Positions 1 through 6,104 of a DNA stretch of 11,140 nt are shown here, one piece after another; the stretch's first letter is position 1, and the number at the start of each line of letters is the position of its first letter. The position numbers were made by a program, and so were the translations under genes. Below the pieces are notes generated by a model, which was given only the letters and a program-made list of their open reading frames with translations, was not told where the DNA came from and searched no databases. The DNA comes from an uncultured archaeon (GTDB lineage: Archaea; Thermoproteota; CALKCG01; B24): positions 1-11,140 of the forward strand of contig CALKCG010000049.1 of NCBI GenBank assembly GCA_938082915.1, written 5' to 3'.

Positions 1-1
1 T

Positions 2-154
2 GAACTCCTAACGATGGAGCTGCGCCACAAGAGGGCAAATGAACGGTCACGTGCAGACGTTCTAACCGAAATAAGGGCATCCGAAGAACGAATGGAGAGG
101 ATGCTGAGTTCCTTCCAAAGCTGGATGGAACGTCGTATAGACAAAGAGGATTAG
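2..154 (+). CDS. C-terminal end of an unidentified helical protein (partial)
   Basis: The frame is open from base 2 to a TAG at 152-154, giving 50 residues; the start lies outside the window. The visible part is very rich in Arg, Glu, Lys and Met, with no prolines or glycines, and has a spacing of hydrophobic residues (Leu, Ile, Met, Phe, Trp) compatible with an amphipathic helix or coiled coil, e.g. the segment EERMERMLSSFQSWMERR near the end. Base composition is more GC-rich than the DNA just downstream, which supports coding. No catalytic motif is visible and I do not recognise the family. Nothing downstream is close enough to share an operon with it. Confidence 0.6.
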   Translation, partial: ELLTMELRHKRANERSRADVLTEIRASEERMERMLSSFQSWMERRIDKED

Positions 155-600
155 AAACAGATTTGATTTTGTTTGACAAGAAGTAGTGTTTGTTCGTGTT
201 AAAGCTATTTAGCTCAATGTCTTTTGTTTGAAATGTCAGTTTATGACGTGATATCTAATATTGCTAATATCATCAGCACGATTGTCCACAACATAATATG
301 TATGTCTTCCAATGACGAATTCAAATATCTATCTTTTATTCTTGTAAATTATATTGTAACACAGAAAACATTAATTGATTTGATTGCATTGTCTCTCGCT
401 ATATAGTAATTCCTCTTCTCCGTTTTTGTGTGTGGAATGTTGGCAACTTTTGCATTGCAATGATTACAAGATATCCTTCAAGAAGAGCATCCTACACAAC
501 ATCATAGATATATTTCATTATTATTTGTCGTGTTTGAGGTTGTTTCTACACAGGAGCTCTCCGATCACTACTTCCACCCCTACCAAAGCTATTAAAGAAC
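155..600. other. AT-rich stretch without a convincing gene
   Basis: Both strands were read. Two plus-strand frames stay open (about 60 and 94 codons), but they have low-complexity hydrophobic translations, no ribosome binding site and no family signature. The only recognisable coding signal in the longer one is its very end, which may belong to the recombinase remnant that follows. The stretch is best regarded as intergenic or strongly eroded sequence. Confidence 0.5.
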
Positions 601-630
601 CCTTCAACACTTGGATGCCAGAGGTTTTAA

Positions 631-723
631 AAAAACGACAGGCTTCTGAAGTTCCTGATGGGGCATAAGGCGCACGAGGACCTGAGCAACTATTACGCGA
701 GCGTTTTTCGAGGATCATGTTAG
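631..723 (+). pseudogene. Remnant of a tyrosine recombinase/integrase C-terminus
   Basis: This 30-residue open segment contains LLKFLMGHK followed by HEDLSNYYAS. It matches the end of tyrosine recombinases: the L-x-GH box, then about ten residues later the catalytic tyrosine, here one of two adjacent Tyr at 691-696. The segment begins right after a TAA at 628-630, which lies at a run of seven A (629-635). Deleting one A would join it to the open frame upstream, which reads ..FNTWMPEVLK. No catalytic Arg/His box can be placed with confidence upstream. Inference: a decayed integrase end, consistent with a former element next to the tRNA gene at 1200. A chance resemblance cannot be excluded because the match is short. 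Confidence 0.4.
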
Positions 724-774
724 AAGAGGGATGGTCAAGAGCCACTACTTTAATCTTGTTAAGGTGTAGGGGGC

Positions 775-924
775 ATGTCAATCGACTTCGTTGAGGTTAA
801 AGTTAAGGTCGAGGGCATGATGAGGAAAGTCGCAGTCTTCGGCTCCGGGAAGATGATAGGCGTGGGCGCCAGGAGCGTTAAAGAAGCCGAGAAAGCTGAA
901 ACACGTAGAAAGACCTGCTTATGA
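775..924 (+). CDS. Small TATA-binding-protein-like half-repeat protein (49 aa)
   Basis: The ORF runs from ATG at 775 to TGA at 922. Residues 19-41 read VAVFGSGKMIGVGARSVKEA followed by EKA. This is the pattern of the TBP repeat, where a beta strand ending in (F)xSGK is followed by a strand with GA(K/R)S and a helix starting (x)EA. A TBP has two such repeats of about 90 residues; only the second half of one repeat is present here, with a strand-like segment FVEVKVKVEG before it. The frame is closed by a TAA 15 bases upstream of the ATG. The G-run before the ATG is too close for good Shine-Dalgarno spacing, so translation is uncertain. It could be a decayed TBP paralogue or a stand-alone mini-domain protein. 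The TBP resemblance is seen in sequence; the function is not established. Confidence 0.5.
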   Translation: MSIDFVEVKVKVEGMMRKVAVFGSGKMIGVGARSVKEAEKAETRRKTCL

Positions 925-931
925 AAATAGA

Positions 932-943
932 GTGTAGCTACAC
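932..943. repeat. 12-bp perfect palindrome
   Basis: GTGTAGCTACAC reads the same on both strands and lies 8 bases after the stop of the TBP-like ORF. It could be a small protein-binding site, or chance. There is no T-run after it, so it is not an obvious terminator. Confidence 0.25.
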
Positions 944-1168
944 GTAATCTTCCCCTTCTAATGAAGACCTTCAACTTGAGCGTTTAGACATTTCCCCACT
1001 CAATATTCAGCAGGCAAGATGCTATTATAGTTTAATGCAACATTGACAGTATTAACACCCATACAAGTTCAAAATTGTCACCCTACCTCAGTCTCTTAAC
1101 AAAACGGAAAAATGCTTAAGATCCGTCCTGCCATTTTTTAAAGGGCCGTGAAATTTCTTGGAGTAATC
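944..1168. other. Intergenic region upstream of tRNA-Tyr, no gene seen
   Basis: The sequence is AT-rich with frequent stops in all frames. I see no RNA gene or protein remnant in it. Only the TATA-like box at its 3' edge is interpretable. Confidence 0.5.
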
Positions 1169-1178
1169 TTTATAAAAG
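1169..1178 (+). promoter_or_regulatory. Archaeal TATA box for tRNA-Tyr
   Basis: TTTATAAAAG is centred about 26 bases before the first base of the mature tRNA (1200), the usual archaeal distance between TATA box and transcription start. The assignment rests on motif and spacing only. Confidence 0.6.
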
Positions 1179-1199
1179 ATCTAGGTTTAATTAAACATG

Positions 1200-1321
1200 C
1201 CCGGGGTAGCTCAGCCTGGTAGAGCTTCCGGCTGTAGACCTCGCCATAATTGGCGTAGGTCGTCCAGCTTACCAGGCGGACAGAAACCGGAGTGCCGTCG
1301 GTTCAAATCCGGCCCCCGGGA
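1200..1321 (+). tRNA. tRNA-Tyr (GTA), intron-containing
   Basis: A complete cloverleaf can be drawn. The acceptor CCCGGGG (1200-1206) pairs with CCCCGGG (1314-1320), with discriminator A at 1321 and CCA not encoded. The D-stem is GCTC/GAGC. The anticodon stem TCCGG (1227-1231) pairs with CCGGA (1287-1291), and the T-stem GTCGG pairs with CCGGC around TTCAAAT. The anticodon loop starts C-T-G-T-A-G, so the anticodon is GTA (1234-1236), decoding Tyr. The C1-G72 first pair is the known archaeal/eukaryotic tRNA-Tyr identity element. The mature length is 74 after removal of a 48-nt intron. Short T-runs follow at 1328-1331 and 1363-1368 and may end transcription. Confidence 0.95.
1238..1285 (+). other. 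48-nt tRNA intron at position 37/38 with bulge-helix-bulge
   Basis: CTGU (1232-1235) pairs with ACAG (1280-1283) as the 4-bp central helix. It is flanked by 3-nt bulges AGA (1236-1238) and AAA (1284-1286). Cleavage after the second base of each bulge gives exactly this intron and restores the 7-nt anticodon loop, as expected for the archaeal splicing endonuclease. The outer helix is the anticodon stem. The inner helix shows only two clear pairs (1239-1240 with 1278-1279). Inside the intron CGCCA-TAAT-TGGCG (1242-1255) forms a perfect hairpin. Confidence 0.85.
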
Positions 1322-1403
1322 CCTACCTTTTCCCTGTAAGTATATGGAAACTGTAGAGATTATTTTTTGAATATTGGGCGGTACGGATTTGTGTTTGCTA
1401 AGT

Positions 1404-1411
1404 CTTATAAC
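1404..1411 (+). promoter_or_regulatory. Possible TATA box for the amidohydrolase-creatininase operon
   Basis: CTTATAAC lies about 40 bases before the ATG at 1450 and is preceded by no other coding feature after the tRNA. Spacing would give a leader of roughly 15-20 bases. Weak single-motif evidence. Confidence 0.35.
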
Positions 1412-1449
1412 AACCTTCAGGTTAAAATTATTGGGCTGGGGTAGAAATC

Positions 1450-2337
1450 ATGGTAATTGACTGTCATGTCCACAGTTTAGGAGTTGAAAAAATTGATGTT
1501 GTTTTAAAAGGTATGGATAAGGCTGGGATAGATAAAGCCATTATATTTTCGCCGTATCCATCACCCCACATGGGTAGAGAAGAGAAGATAATCCCTAGGA
1601 CAGCTGCTGGCGTGACTCGGCATTTAGAGTTTAGTTATGCAAATGTTACGTCTGAAAAACAGAAGGAGGCTGTAGAGTTCATAGCACATCTTCAGAAGGA
1701 GGCTCCAGATAGGATTATAGGATTTATCTGGCTTGAACCTAGACTTAAAGATGCTGTTCAACTTCTAGAGTGGGCGGTTACATCTAAAGAGTTAAAAGGT
1801 GTTAAAATGATACCGGATCACTGGTATCCTTACGACGAATTTATGTTCCCCATCTATAAGAAAGCTGAGGAGCTTAATACTCCAATACTATTTCACTCTG
1901 GGATATTGTATGGCTTTAAAGACTCTTCAAGGTTCTGCAGACCTGTGAATTACGAGGTTTTACTAAGCTTTCCAAACCTTAGATTTGCTTTAGCCCACGT
2001 AAGCTGGCCATGGGTAGACGAATGTATAGCCTTATGGGGTAGATTTAGAGCAGCTCTTGAAGAAATTGAAGGCGAGAGGAAAGAGGTTCAGATGTTTATA
2101 GATGCTACACCTGGTACGCCTCTAATATACCGTAAAGACGCCCTTCAAAAGATTATGGCCTTCGGCGCTGAAGACTACGTTGTATTTGGTACTGATTGTA
2201 CAGCCGGCAGTTTGGAGTACGGGAAGTATCACGTTGAGAGAGACGTAGCCATCCTACGTCAGGTTATAGGTGTATCGAAGGAGACGGTCGATAAATTCCT
2301 GAGCAGGAACGCTTTGAGATTTCTAGGTTTAAGGTAG
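1450..2337 (+). CDS. Metal-dependent amidohydrolase (amidohydrolase_2 / COG2159 type)
   Basis: This 295-residue protein has the TIM-barrel amidohydrolase layout. The H-x-H metal motif is at the very N-terminus (MVIDCHVH, His6 and His8). A lysine-containing strand KGVKM lies near 117-121, His149 is in the strand-4 motif PILFHSG, His183 is in FALAHVSW, and the catalytic Asp249 is in VVFGTDC. Length is normal for the family. Members hydrolyse amide or ester bonds or decarboxylate aromatic acids; the substrate cannot be told from sequence. The absence of any leader suggests a cytoplasmic enzyme. The ATG is chosen because the HxH motif follows at once; only a weak G-rich tract (1435-1440) precedes it. 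Its TAG stop is directly followed by the ATG of the creatininase-like gene in the same frame, so the two are almost certainly co-expressed and may act on the same compound in sequence. Confidence 0.85.
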   Translation: MVIDCHVHSLGVEKIDVVLKGMDKAGIDKAIIFSPYPSPHMGREEKIIPRTAAGVTRHLEFSYANVTSEKQKEAVEFIAHLQKEAPDRIIGFIWLEPRLKDAVQLLEWAVTSKELKGVKMIPDHWYPYDEFMFPIYKKAEELNTPILFHSGILYGFKDSSRFCRPVNYEVLLSFPNLRFALAHVSWPWVDECIALWGRFRAALEEIEGERKEVQMFIDATPGTPLIYRKDALQKIMAFGAEDYVVFGTDCTAGSLEYGKYHVERDVAILRQVIGVSKETVDKFLSRNALRFLGLR

Positions 2338-3129
2338 ATGGAGGTGTTAACGTTGAAGTGGGAAGAGCTTACCGCTGATGACATTGTAGAACTCTCCAAA
2401 AGAAACGATAGCGTTGTAGTAATTCCAATCGGCTCCCTGGAGAAGCATGGACCTCATCTTCCCCTTGGAACAGATGGATTAACGATTTACAAAATAGCTT
2501 TAAAAGCCTCGGAAATAGAGCCTTGTATAATACTGCCGCCATTATTCTACAGTTACGTAGCGGATATGCGTCAATTCCCAGGCGCTATAAACATAAAGGA
2601 GGACTTGCTCCTAAACTTCCTAGAAAACGTATGTGAAGAGGTTTCTAGAAACGGGTTTAAGAAGATACTTATAGTGAACGGTCACGGGGGGAACGTAAGT
2701 CTTCTAAGGCTCTTTGCAGCCAGTAGGCTTACCAGGAAAACGGATTATTCGCTATACATTCTAGCTGAGCCCTGGGCTTTCGAACAGAAGGTTTTACAGG
2801 AAATAAAGGAAACCGATGAAATAGGGCATGCATGTGAGATAGAGACCAGCTTTATGCTGTATCTTTACCCTGAGCTTTGTAGAATGGAACGTGTTAAACC
2901 AGCTAAAACTAAAACTAAGCCTTTAGGCAGTATACCAGTGATCACACCAGTGGATTGGGTTGTTTACTGTCCTGAGGGATACGTGGGTGATCCCGAGAAG
3001 GCGACTAAGGAAAAAGGTAGAAGACTTGTAGAAGCTTGCATAAATGGTCTTGTTGAAACCATTAGGAAAATAAAAGAAGATAAGATAGTGGGTGAAACCA
3101 TAAAACTTCTAGGTTTGGATAAACTTTAA
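2338..3129 (+). CDS. Creatininase-family amidohydrolase
   Basis: This 263-residue protein shows all creatininase-fold signatures. GSLEKHGPHLPLGTDG at 32-47 carries metal/catalytic Glu35, His37 and Asp46; NGHGGN is at 114-119; and GHACEIETS at 163-171 corresponds to the family's HAGExETS. Known members are dinuclear metal hydrolases opening creatinine, or deformylating/cleaving amides in cofactor synthesis (ArfB, MftE). This one cannot be assigned to any of these. The start ATG abuts the preceding TAG with no gap, pointing to translational coupling with the amidohydrolase. Its TAA overlaps by three bases the stop of the convergent isomerase gene. A plausible role is cleavage of a cyclic or linear amide in a two-step breakdown with the upstream enzyme (inference). 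Confidence 0.88.
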   Translation: MEVLTLKWEELTADDIVELSKRNDSVVVIPIGSLEKHGPHLPLGTDGLTIYKIALKASEIEPCIILPPLFYSYVADMRQFPGAINIKEDLLLNFLENVCEEVSRNGFKKILIVNGHGGNVSLLRLFAASRLTRKTDYSLYILAEPWAFEQKVLQEIKETDEIGHACEIETSFMLYLYPELCRMERVKPAKTKTKPLGSIPVITPVDWVVYCPEGYVGDPEKATKEKGRRLVEACINGLVETIRKIKEDKIVGETIKLLGLDKL

Positions 3130-3953
3130 ATCTCATACTTCTCCAAGAATTTTTTACCGCGTTTTATGGATTCTACAACGTCGACACCCGTTTCATCTTC
3201 TATAGCAAACCACCCTCTATAACCTATTTCCCTTAAAGCGGATATGTAGTCATTCCATGGAACAAGACCTTCACCGACGGTAGCTCTTCTAGTCTTGGGA
3301 TTATAGTCCTTAGCATGCGTATGAACTATCCACCTTCCTAATGTTCTAACACCCTTTGCGACTTCATCGACTCCGAAGTGCAGCATATTAGCTGGGTCAT
3401 AGTTCACCTTCAGTGCTGTGCTCCCTACGTCCTCTAAGAAGCTCCTCAACACGTCAGCAGGCTCCATACCTGTTTCTATGCAGAAAAACGCACCGACATC
3501 TTCACCGTAACTAGCTATTTCAGATATGCTTCTCTTTATGATAGCGTAGATTGGACTATTTTTATCCCTGGGAATTATACCTGGGTGTGTCGTAACAATC
3601 GGCGAGCCCATATCTGCCGCCAGCTTCAAAGCCTTCTTAGTCTTCTCAATACGTTTATCCAATCCCTCCTCCTCATCCAATCCTCCAAATCTCCTCGGAC
3701 CTGAAAGTTGAGCGCAGAAACCGGATATTTCAAGCCCATAGGATTTTACAAGCTCTCCGATTTCATACCTGAGCTTGCTATCACATCTATCCGGGTCTAA
3801 GACGCAAGGTAGTGTTGGACTATAATCTACGCACCACAATTGAACACCTTTAACACCAATTTCAGCCGCCGTTCTAAGCTGTTCCTCCAAAGTTTTAACG
3901 TCTGGAGATGCGCCTAGAGACCACAGAGCTAGACCTATTTTAAGCCTACCCAT
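3126..3953 (-). CDS. Sugar phosphate isomerase/epimerase-like TIM barrel (AP endonuclease 2 / COG1082 family)
   Basis: The protein has 275 residues from the chosen start. Numbered from that Met, strand 1 begins MGRLKIGLALWSL and the metal-site residues fit the xylose-isomerase-like barrel: Glu160 in FCIETG, Asp186 in VNYDPAN, His211/His213 in VHTHAKD and Glu252 in FAIEDE. Such proteins isomerise or epimerise sugars, inositols or keto acids; the substrate is unknown. The frame is open a further 19 codons to another ATG (4010). I prefer 3953 because the family usually starts right at strand 1 and the extra residues add nothing conserved. Also, a TATA-like GCTTATATTA sits about 35-40 bases before it, which would allow a leaderless or near-leaderless transcript. 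It converges on the creatininase gene, with stops overlapping. Confidence 0.82.
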   Translation of the reverse strand: MGRLKIGLALWSLGASPDVKTLEEQLRTAAEIGVKGVQLWCVDYSPTLPCVLDPDRCDSKLRYEIGELVKSYGLEISGFCAQLSGPRRFGGLDEEEGLDKRIEKTKKALKLAADMGSPIVTTHPGIIPRDKNSPIYAIIKRSISEIASYGEDVGAFFCIETGMEPADVLRSFLEDVGSTALKVNYDPANMLHFGVDEVAKGVRTLGRWIVHTHAKDYNPKTRRATVGEGLVPWNDYISALREIGYRGWFAIEDETGVDVVESIKRGKKFLEKYEI

Positions 3954-4099
3954 ATGTATCGGAAGGATATGCTCTAATGTATAATATAAGCTTCTCCTGA
4001 GTTTGAACATATAGCGTTAAGATCTTTTGAAGAAGAAAGCTTACACAAAGAGTTTTGTATTTACAATTTTAAAGAAAAAGCTTAAGGCTATTGTTTCTC

Positions 4100-4606
4100 C
4101 TACATGAAGAAGGCTCGACGTTCTTTTTCAGCAATTCTGGAGAAGTGTTCATGTACTATTCTCCAAGCTCCATCCCGTTTAAGAAGCACCATGGATACTC
4201 TAGACTTTATGTCAAAGTCTATCCGTCTGATCCTACCCCTATAGGCTATGTAAAAGCTTGCTAGTGCTGCATCGCCGAGTACATCTATACGCCAACCGCT
4301 AATCTCGTATTCATATTTCACAAGAACCTTCAGAGCCTTAGCCTCCTCATTCAAAGCTTCTTCACCCTCCAACCTGGTGAAGGGAGGCCAATCGTCAAAT
4401 TTAGTATAAAGGGTTTTATCAACCAGTCCTTCAATGGTCTTAGGGTCTCTATTTTTTATGGCTTCTATCCTCTTCGAAATTACATCCATAACGGCTTTCT
4501 GCTCAGGAGTTAAAAGCTTAACCTCCTCCTTAAGCTTAAATCCACATTTGGAGCAGTAATTATCCTCTACTGAAACTTGATGCCCACATCTTGGACAATA
4601 AGGCAT
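4100..4606 (-). CDS. Zinc-ribbon plus NTF2-like domain protein
   Basis: The N-terminus (MPYCPRCG ... YCSKCG) holds two CxxC knuckles 10 residues apart: a zinc ribbon. After a short charged linker, residues of about 45-160 have the helix-then-curved-sheet composition of a SnoaL/NTF2-like domain. It has an early helix with MDVISKRIEAIKNRDPKTI and late strands ALASFYIAYRG and WRIVHEHFS; the closing WRIVHxHxS is typical of ketosteroid-isomerase-like folds. The ATG at 4606 is preferred over an in-frame GTG four codons upstream because family members start at M-x-Y/F-C. The role is unknown. Zinc ribbons of this kind often mark small archaeal regulatory or adaptor proteins (family knowledge). It is monocistronic, ends with TAG, and is 80-150 bp from its neighbours. 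Confidence 0.75.
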   Translation of the reverse strand: MPYCPRCGHQVSVEDNYCSKCGFKLKEEVKLLTPEQKAVMDVISKRIEAIKNRDPKTIEGLVDKTLYTKFDDWPPFTRLEGEEALNEEAKALKVLVKYEYEISGWRIDVLGDAALASFYIAYRGRIRRIDFDIKSRVSMVLLKRDGAWRIVHEHFSRIAEKERRAFFM

Positions 4607-4653
4607 TTCCCACAACACCTATGAAAATATTGCTAAAAATCGCCGTATTAAAC

Positions 4654-4735
4654 TAACCTAATGATTTACGAGAATTTTCATCGGCTATTGACAAGCCATC
4701 ATTATGTAACCTAATAAGAGGAAAAATGTTAGGTT
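4654..4735. repeat. TAACCTAAT direct repeats plus an inverted copy
   Basis: TAACCTAAT occurs at 4654-4662 and 4707-4715. TTAGGTT at 4729-4735 is the inverse of AACCTAA at 4708-4714, separated by 14 bases. The repeats lie between the zinc-ribbon gene start and the end of the transporter remnant, so they could be operator-like sites for the minus-strand zinc-ribbon gene. They are short and AT-rich, so chance is possible. Confidence 0.25.
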
Positions 4736-4738
4736 TAT

Positions 4739-4909
4739 TTAGAATGGTGTGAAGAATCTTACTATCCATATTATTCCGCCTAATATCATTCCAATCATAT
4801 AACCCACTATTGCTCCAGAGACTATTGGAACACTATAACCCTCATAGAGTTTAGCTCCTCCGATCCTAAGAGTTAACATTTTAAGCACCCATGCTACTAA
4901 AAACAATAT
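4739..4909 (-). pseudogene. Orphan C-terminus of an OPT-like (DUF6785-type) transporter
   Basis: The minus strand is open from just after a TGA (4910-4912) to a TAA (4739-4741). It contains one internal ATG (4879, 46 codons), but homology starts before it. It reads VAWVLKMLTLRIGGAKLYEG then a glycine-rich membrane helix. The intact-length transporter at 7019-9031 ends with VCVIKWLILRIGGSKFYEE and a similar helix, so LRIGGxKxYExxxVP and the final transmembrane segment align directly. Only about 55 of some 650 residues remain. The homology breaks off at 4910, some 70 bp from the divergent tautomerase. This is the 3' stump of a second, paralogous transporter whose remainder has been deleted or replaced. 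A 46-residue protein could in principle still be made, but no function is expected. Confidence 0.7.
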
Positions 4910-4965
4910 TCATGGTTTAAAGGACTAAAGATTAAACTTAAGCTGCGATAAGCTGATAATTCTCT

Positions 4966-4972
4966 GGAGGTG
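4966..4972 (+). promoter_or_regulatory. Strong Shine-Dalgarno site before a non-ATG start
   Basis: GGAGGTG is fully complementary to the archaeal 16S rRNA tail and lies 7 bases before the ACG at 4980-4982, which occupies the expected start codon position of the tautomerase. It decides the start, since no ATG, GTG or TTG exists in that frame nearby. Confidence 0.65.
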
Positions 4973-4979
4973 TCGAGTT

Positions 4980-5168
4980 ACGCCTATTGTACACGTTTAT
5001 ATGTGGGCTGGTAGAAGTGAGGAAGTTAAAGAGAAGCTCATAGAAGAAATGACTAAGGTGTTTGTAAATCTAGGTATACCTGCTGAAGCGGTCACAGTAG
5101 TGATTCATGACATACCTAAGACAAACTGGGGGGTCGCAGGTAAACAGGCGTCGAAGATTAGACCATAA
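4980..5168 (+). CDS. 4-oxalocrotonate tautomerase-like protein, ACG at start position
   Basis: From Pro at 4983 the frame gives 61 residues, the usual size of the 4-OT family: PIVHVYMWAGR at the N-terminus with the catalytic Pro1 and Arg11 in their standard places, and DIPKTNWGVAGK near the end, the typical 4-OT tail. Arg39 of the classical enzyme is not conserved (Val39), so the substrate probably differs. Members catalyse keto-enol tautomerisation or related Pro1-dependent reactions and act as oligomers in the cytoplasm. Removal of Met must expose Pro1, so the start codon must be the triplet just before it, which is ACG rather than ATG. A perfect Shine-Dalgarno precedes it. Either ACG is used at low efficiency, or the start has been lost by a T-to-C change. 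The stop TAA overlaps an ACG that may be the fucosidase start. Confidence 0.72.
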   Translation, partial: TPIVHVYMWAGRSEEVKEKLIEEMTKVFVNLGIPAEAVTVVIHDIPKTNWGVAGKQASKIRP

Positions 5169-6046
5169 CGACGGACGGATGCCTCATCGATGAAGAATCT
5201 ACAGCTATACCTGAGGGACCGTTTCAACCAAGGTGGGATTCCTTAAAGCAGTATAGAGTCCCAGAATGGTACCTCGATGCTAAGTTCGGCATTTTCATAC
5301 ATTGGGGAGTTTATTCAGTACCGGCTTTTGAGAATGAATGGTATCCTAGAAACATGTACATAAGGAATAGTCCAGCGTATAAGCATCACTTAGAGAACTT
5401 CGGTCCACATGATAGATTTGGCTTTTCCAGAAGGCGTTGCAGTACTAGACGTTGAACGCGGTAAGCTAGATGACATATCTCCACTGTTCTGGCAGACTGA
5501 CACATCCGTCTGTAGAAAGTCTTGGGGCTACATAAAAGACCACGAGTATAAGCCTGTAGACTCCATAATAGATGACCTAGTAGACATAGTGAGTAAAAAC
5601 GGCTGTTTACTTCTAAACATAGCCCCTAGACCTGACGGTACTATTCCAGAAGAACGGAGGGAAATCCTACGGAATATTGGACAGTGGCTGACTGTAAACA
5701 GAGAAGCAATATACGGCTCAAGGCCTTGGAGAGTCTATGGAGAAGGACCGACTAGGGAAGTAGGTGGAGAATTTAAGGAAGGAGCCCACCTTTTACTGGG
5801 GAAGATATACGTTTTACAACTAAGGGCGGCGTTCTCTACGTAATAATGCTAGAATGGCCCGGTGATGAAGTAGTTATCCAGTCGCTCAGTACAAATCTAA
5901 GGCTTTACAATAATGAGGTTAAAACCGTTCAAATGCTCGGATCTAAAGAAGAACTGAAATGGATTCACGACGAAAGGGGTTTGAAAGTAAAAATGCCAAG
6001 TAAGAAGCCTTGCGGCTATGCTTTTACGTTGAAAATCTTAAGGTAA
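5168..6046 (+). pseudogene. Alpha-L-fucosidase (GH29), internal deletion and frameshift
   Basis: The N-terminal part (about 5168-5421) encodes FQPRWDSLKQYRVPEWYLDA then KFGIFIHWGVYSVPAFENEW, unmistakable for the first strand of the GH29 barrel. At about 5421 the reading changes to another frame. It resumes with FPEGVAVLDVERG, a WQTDTSVCRKSWGYI segment and LVDIVSKNGCLLLNIAPRPD, which in relatives lies some 170-180 residues further on. The catalytic centre of the barrel, including the nucleophile Asp region, is therefore missing. Near 5785-5795 a single-base shift moves the frame once more. The C-terminal beta domain then continues DIRFTTKGGVLYVIMLEWPG to a normal TAA at 6044-6046. The presumed start is ACG at 5168-5170 in a TAACG overlap with the tautomerase stop. 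The gene cannot yield an active fucosidase. It once removed fucose residues from glycans and was probably co-transcribed with the tautomerase. Confidence 0.88.
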
Positions 6047-6104
6047 AAAATGAAATCCATACTTTTAATCTTTTTTATATACTTTCTCAGCAATGTTTTC
6101 GTGT

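Noticed and set aside
224..406. 60-codon plus-strand ORF in the AT-rich region
   Set aside because: No ribosome site, no family signature and a biased hydrophobic composition expected from AT-rich DNA.
1298..1321. tRNA 3' end as an att site with a second copy in the window
   Set aside because: No repeat of the T-arm/acceptor sequence was found elsewhere in the window.
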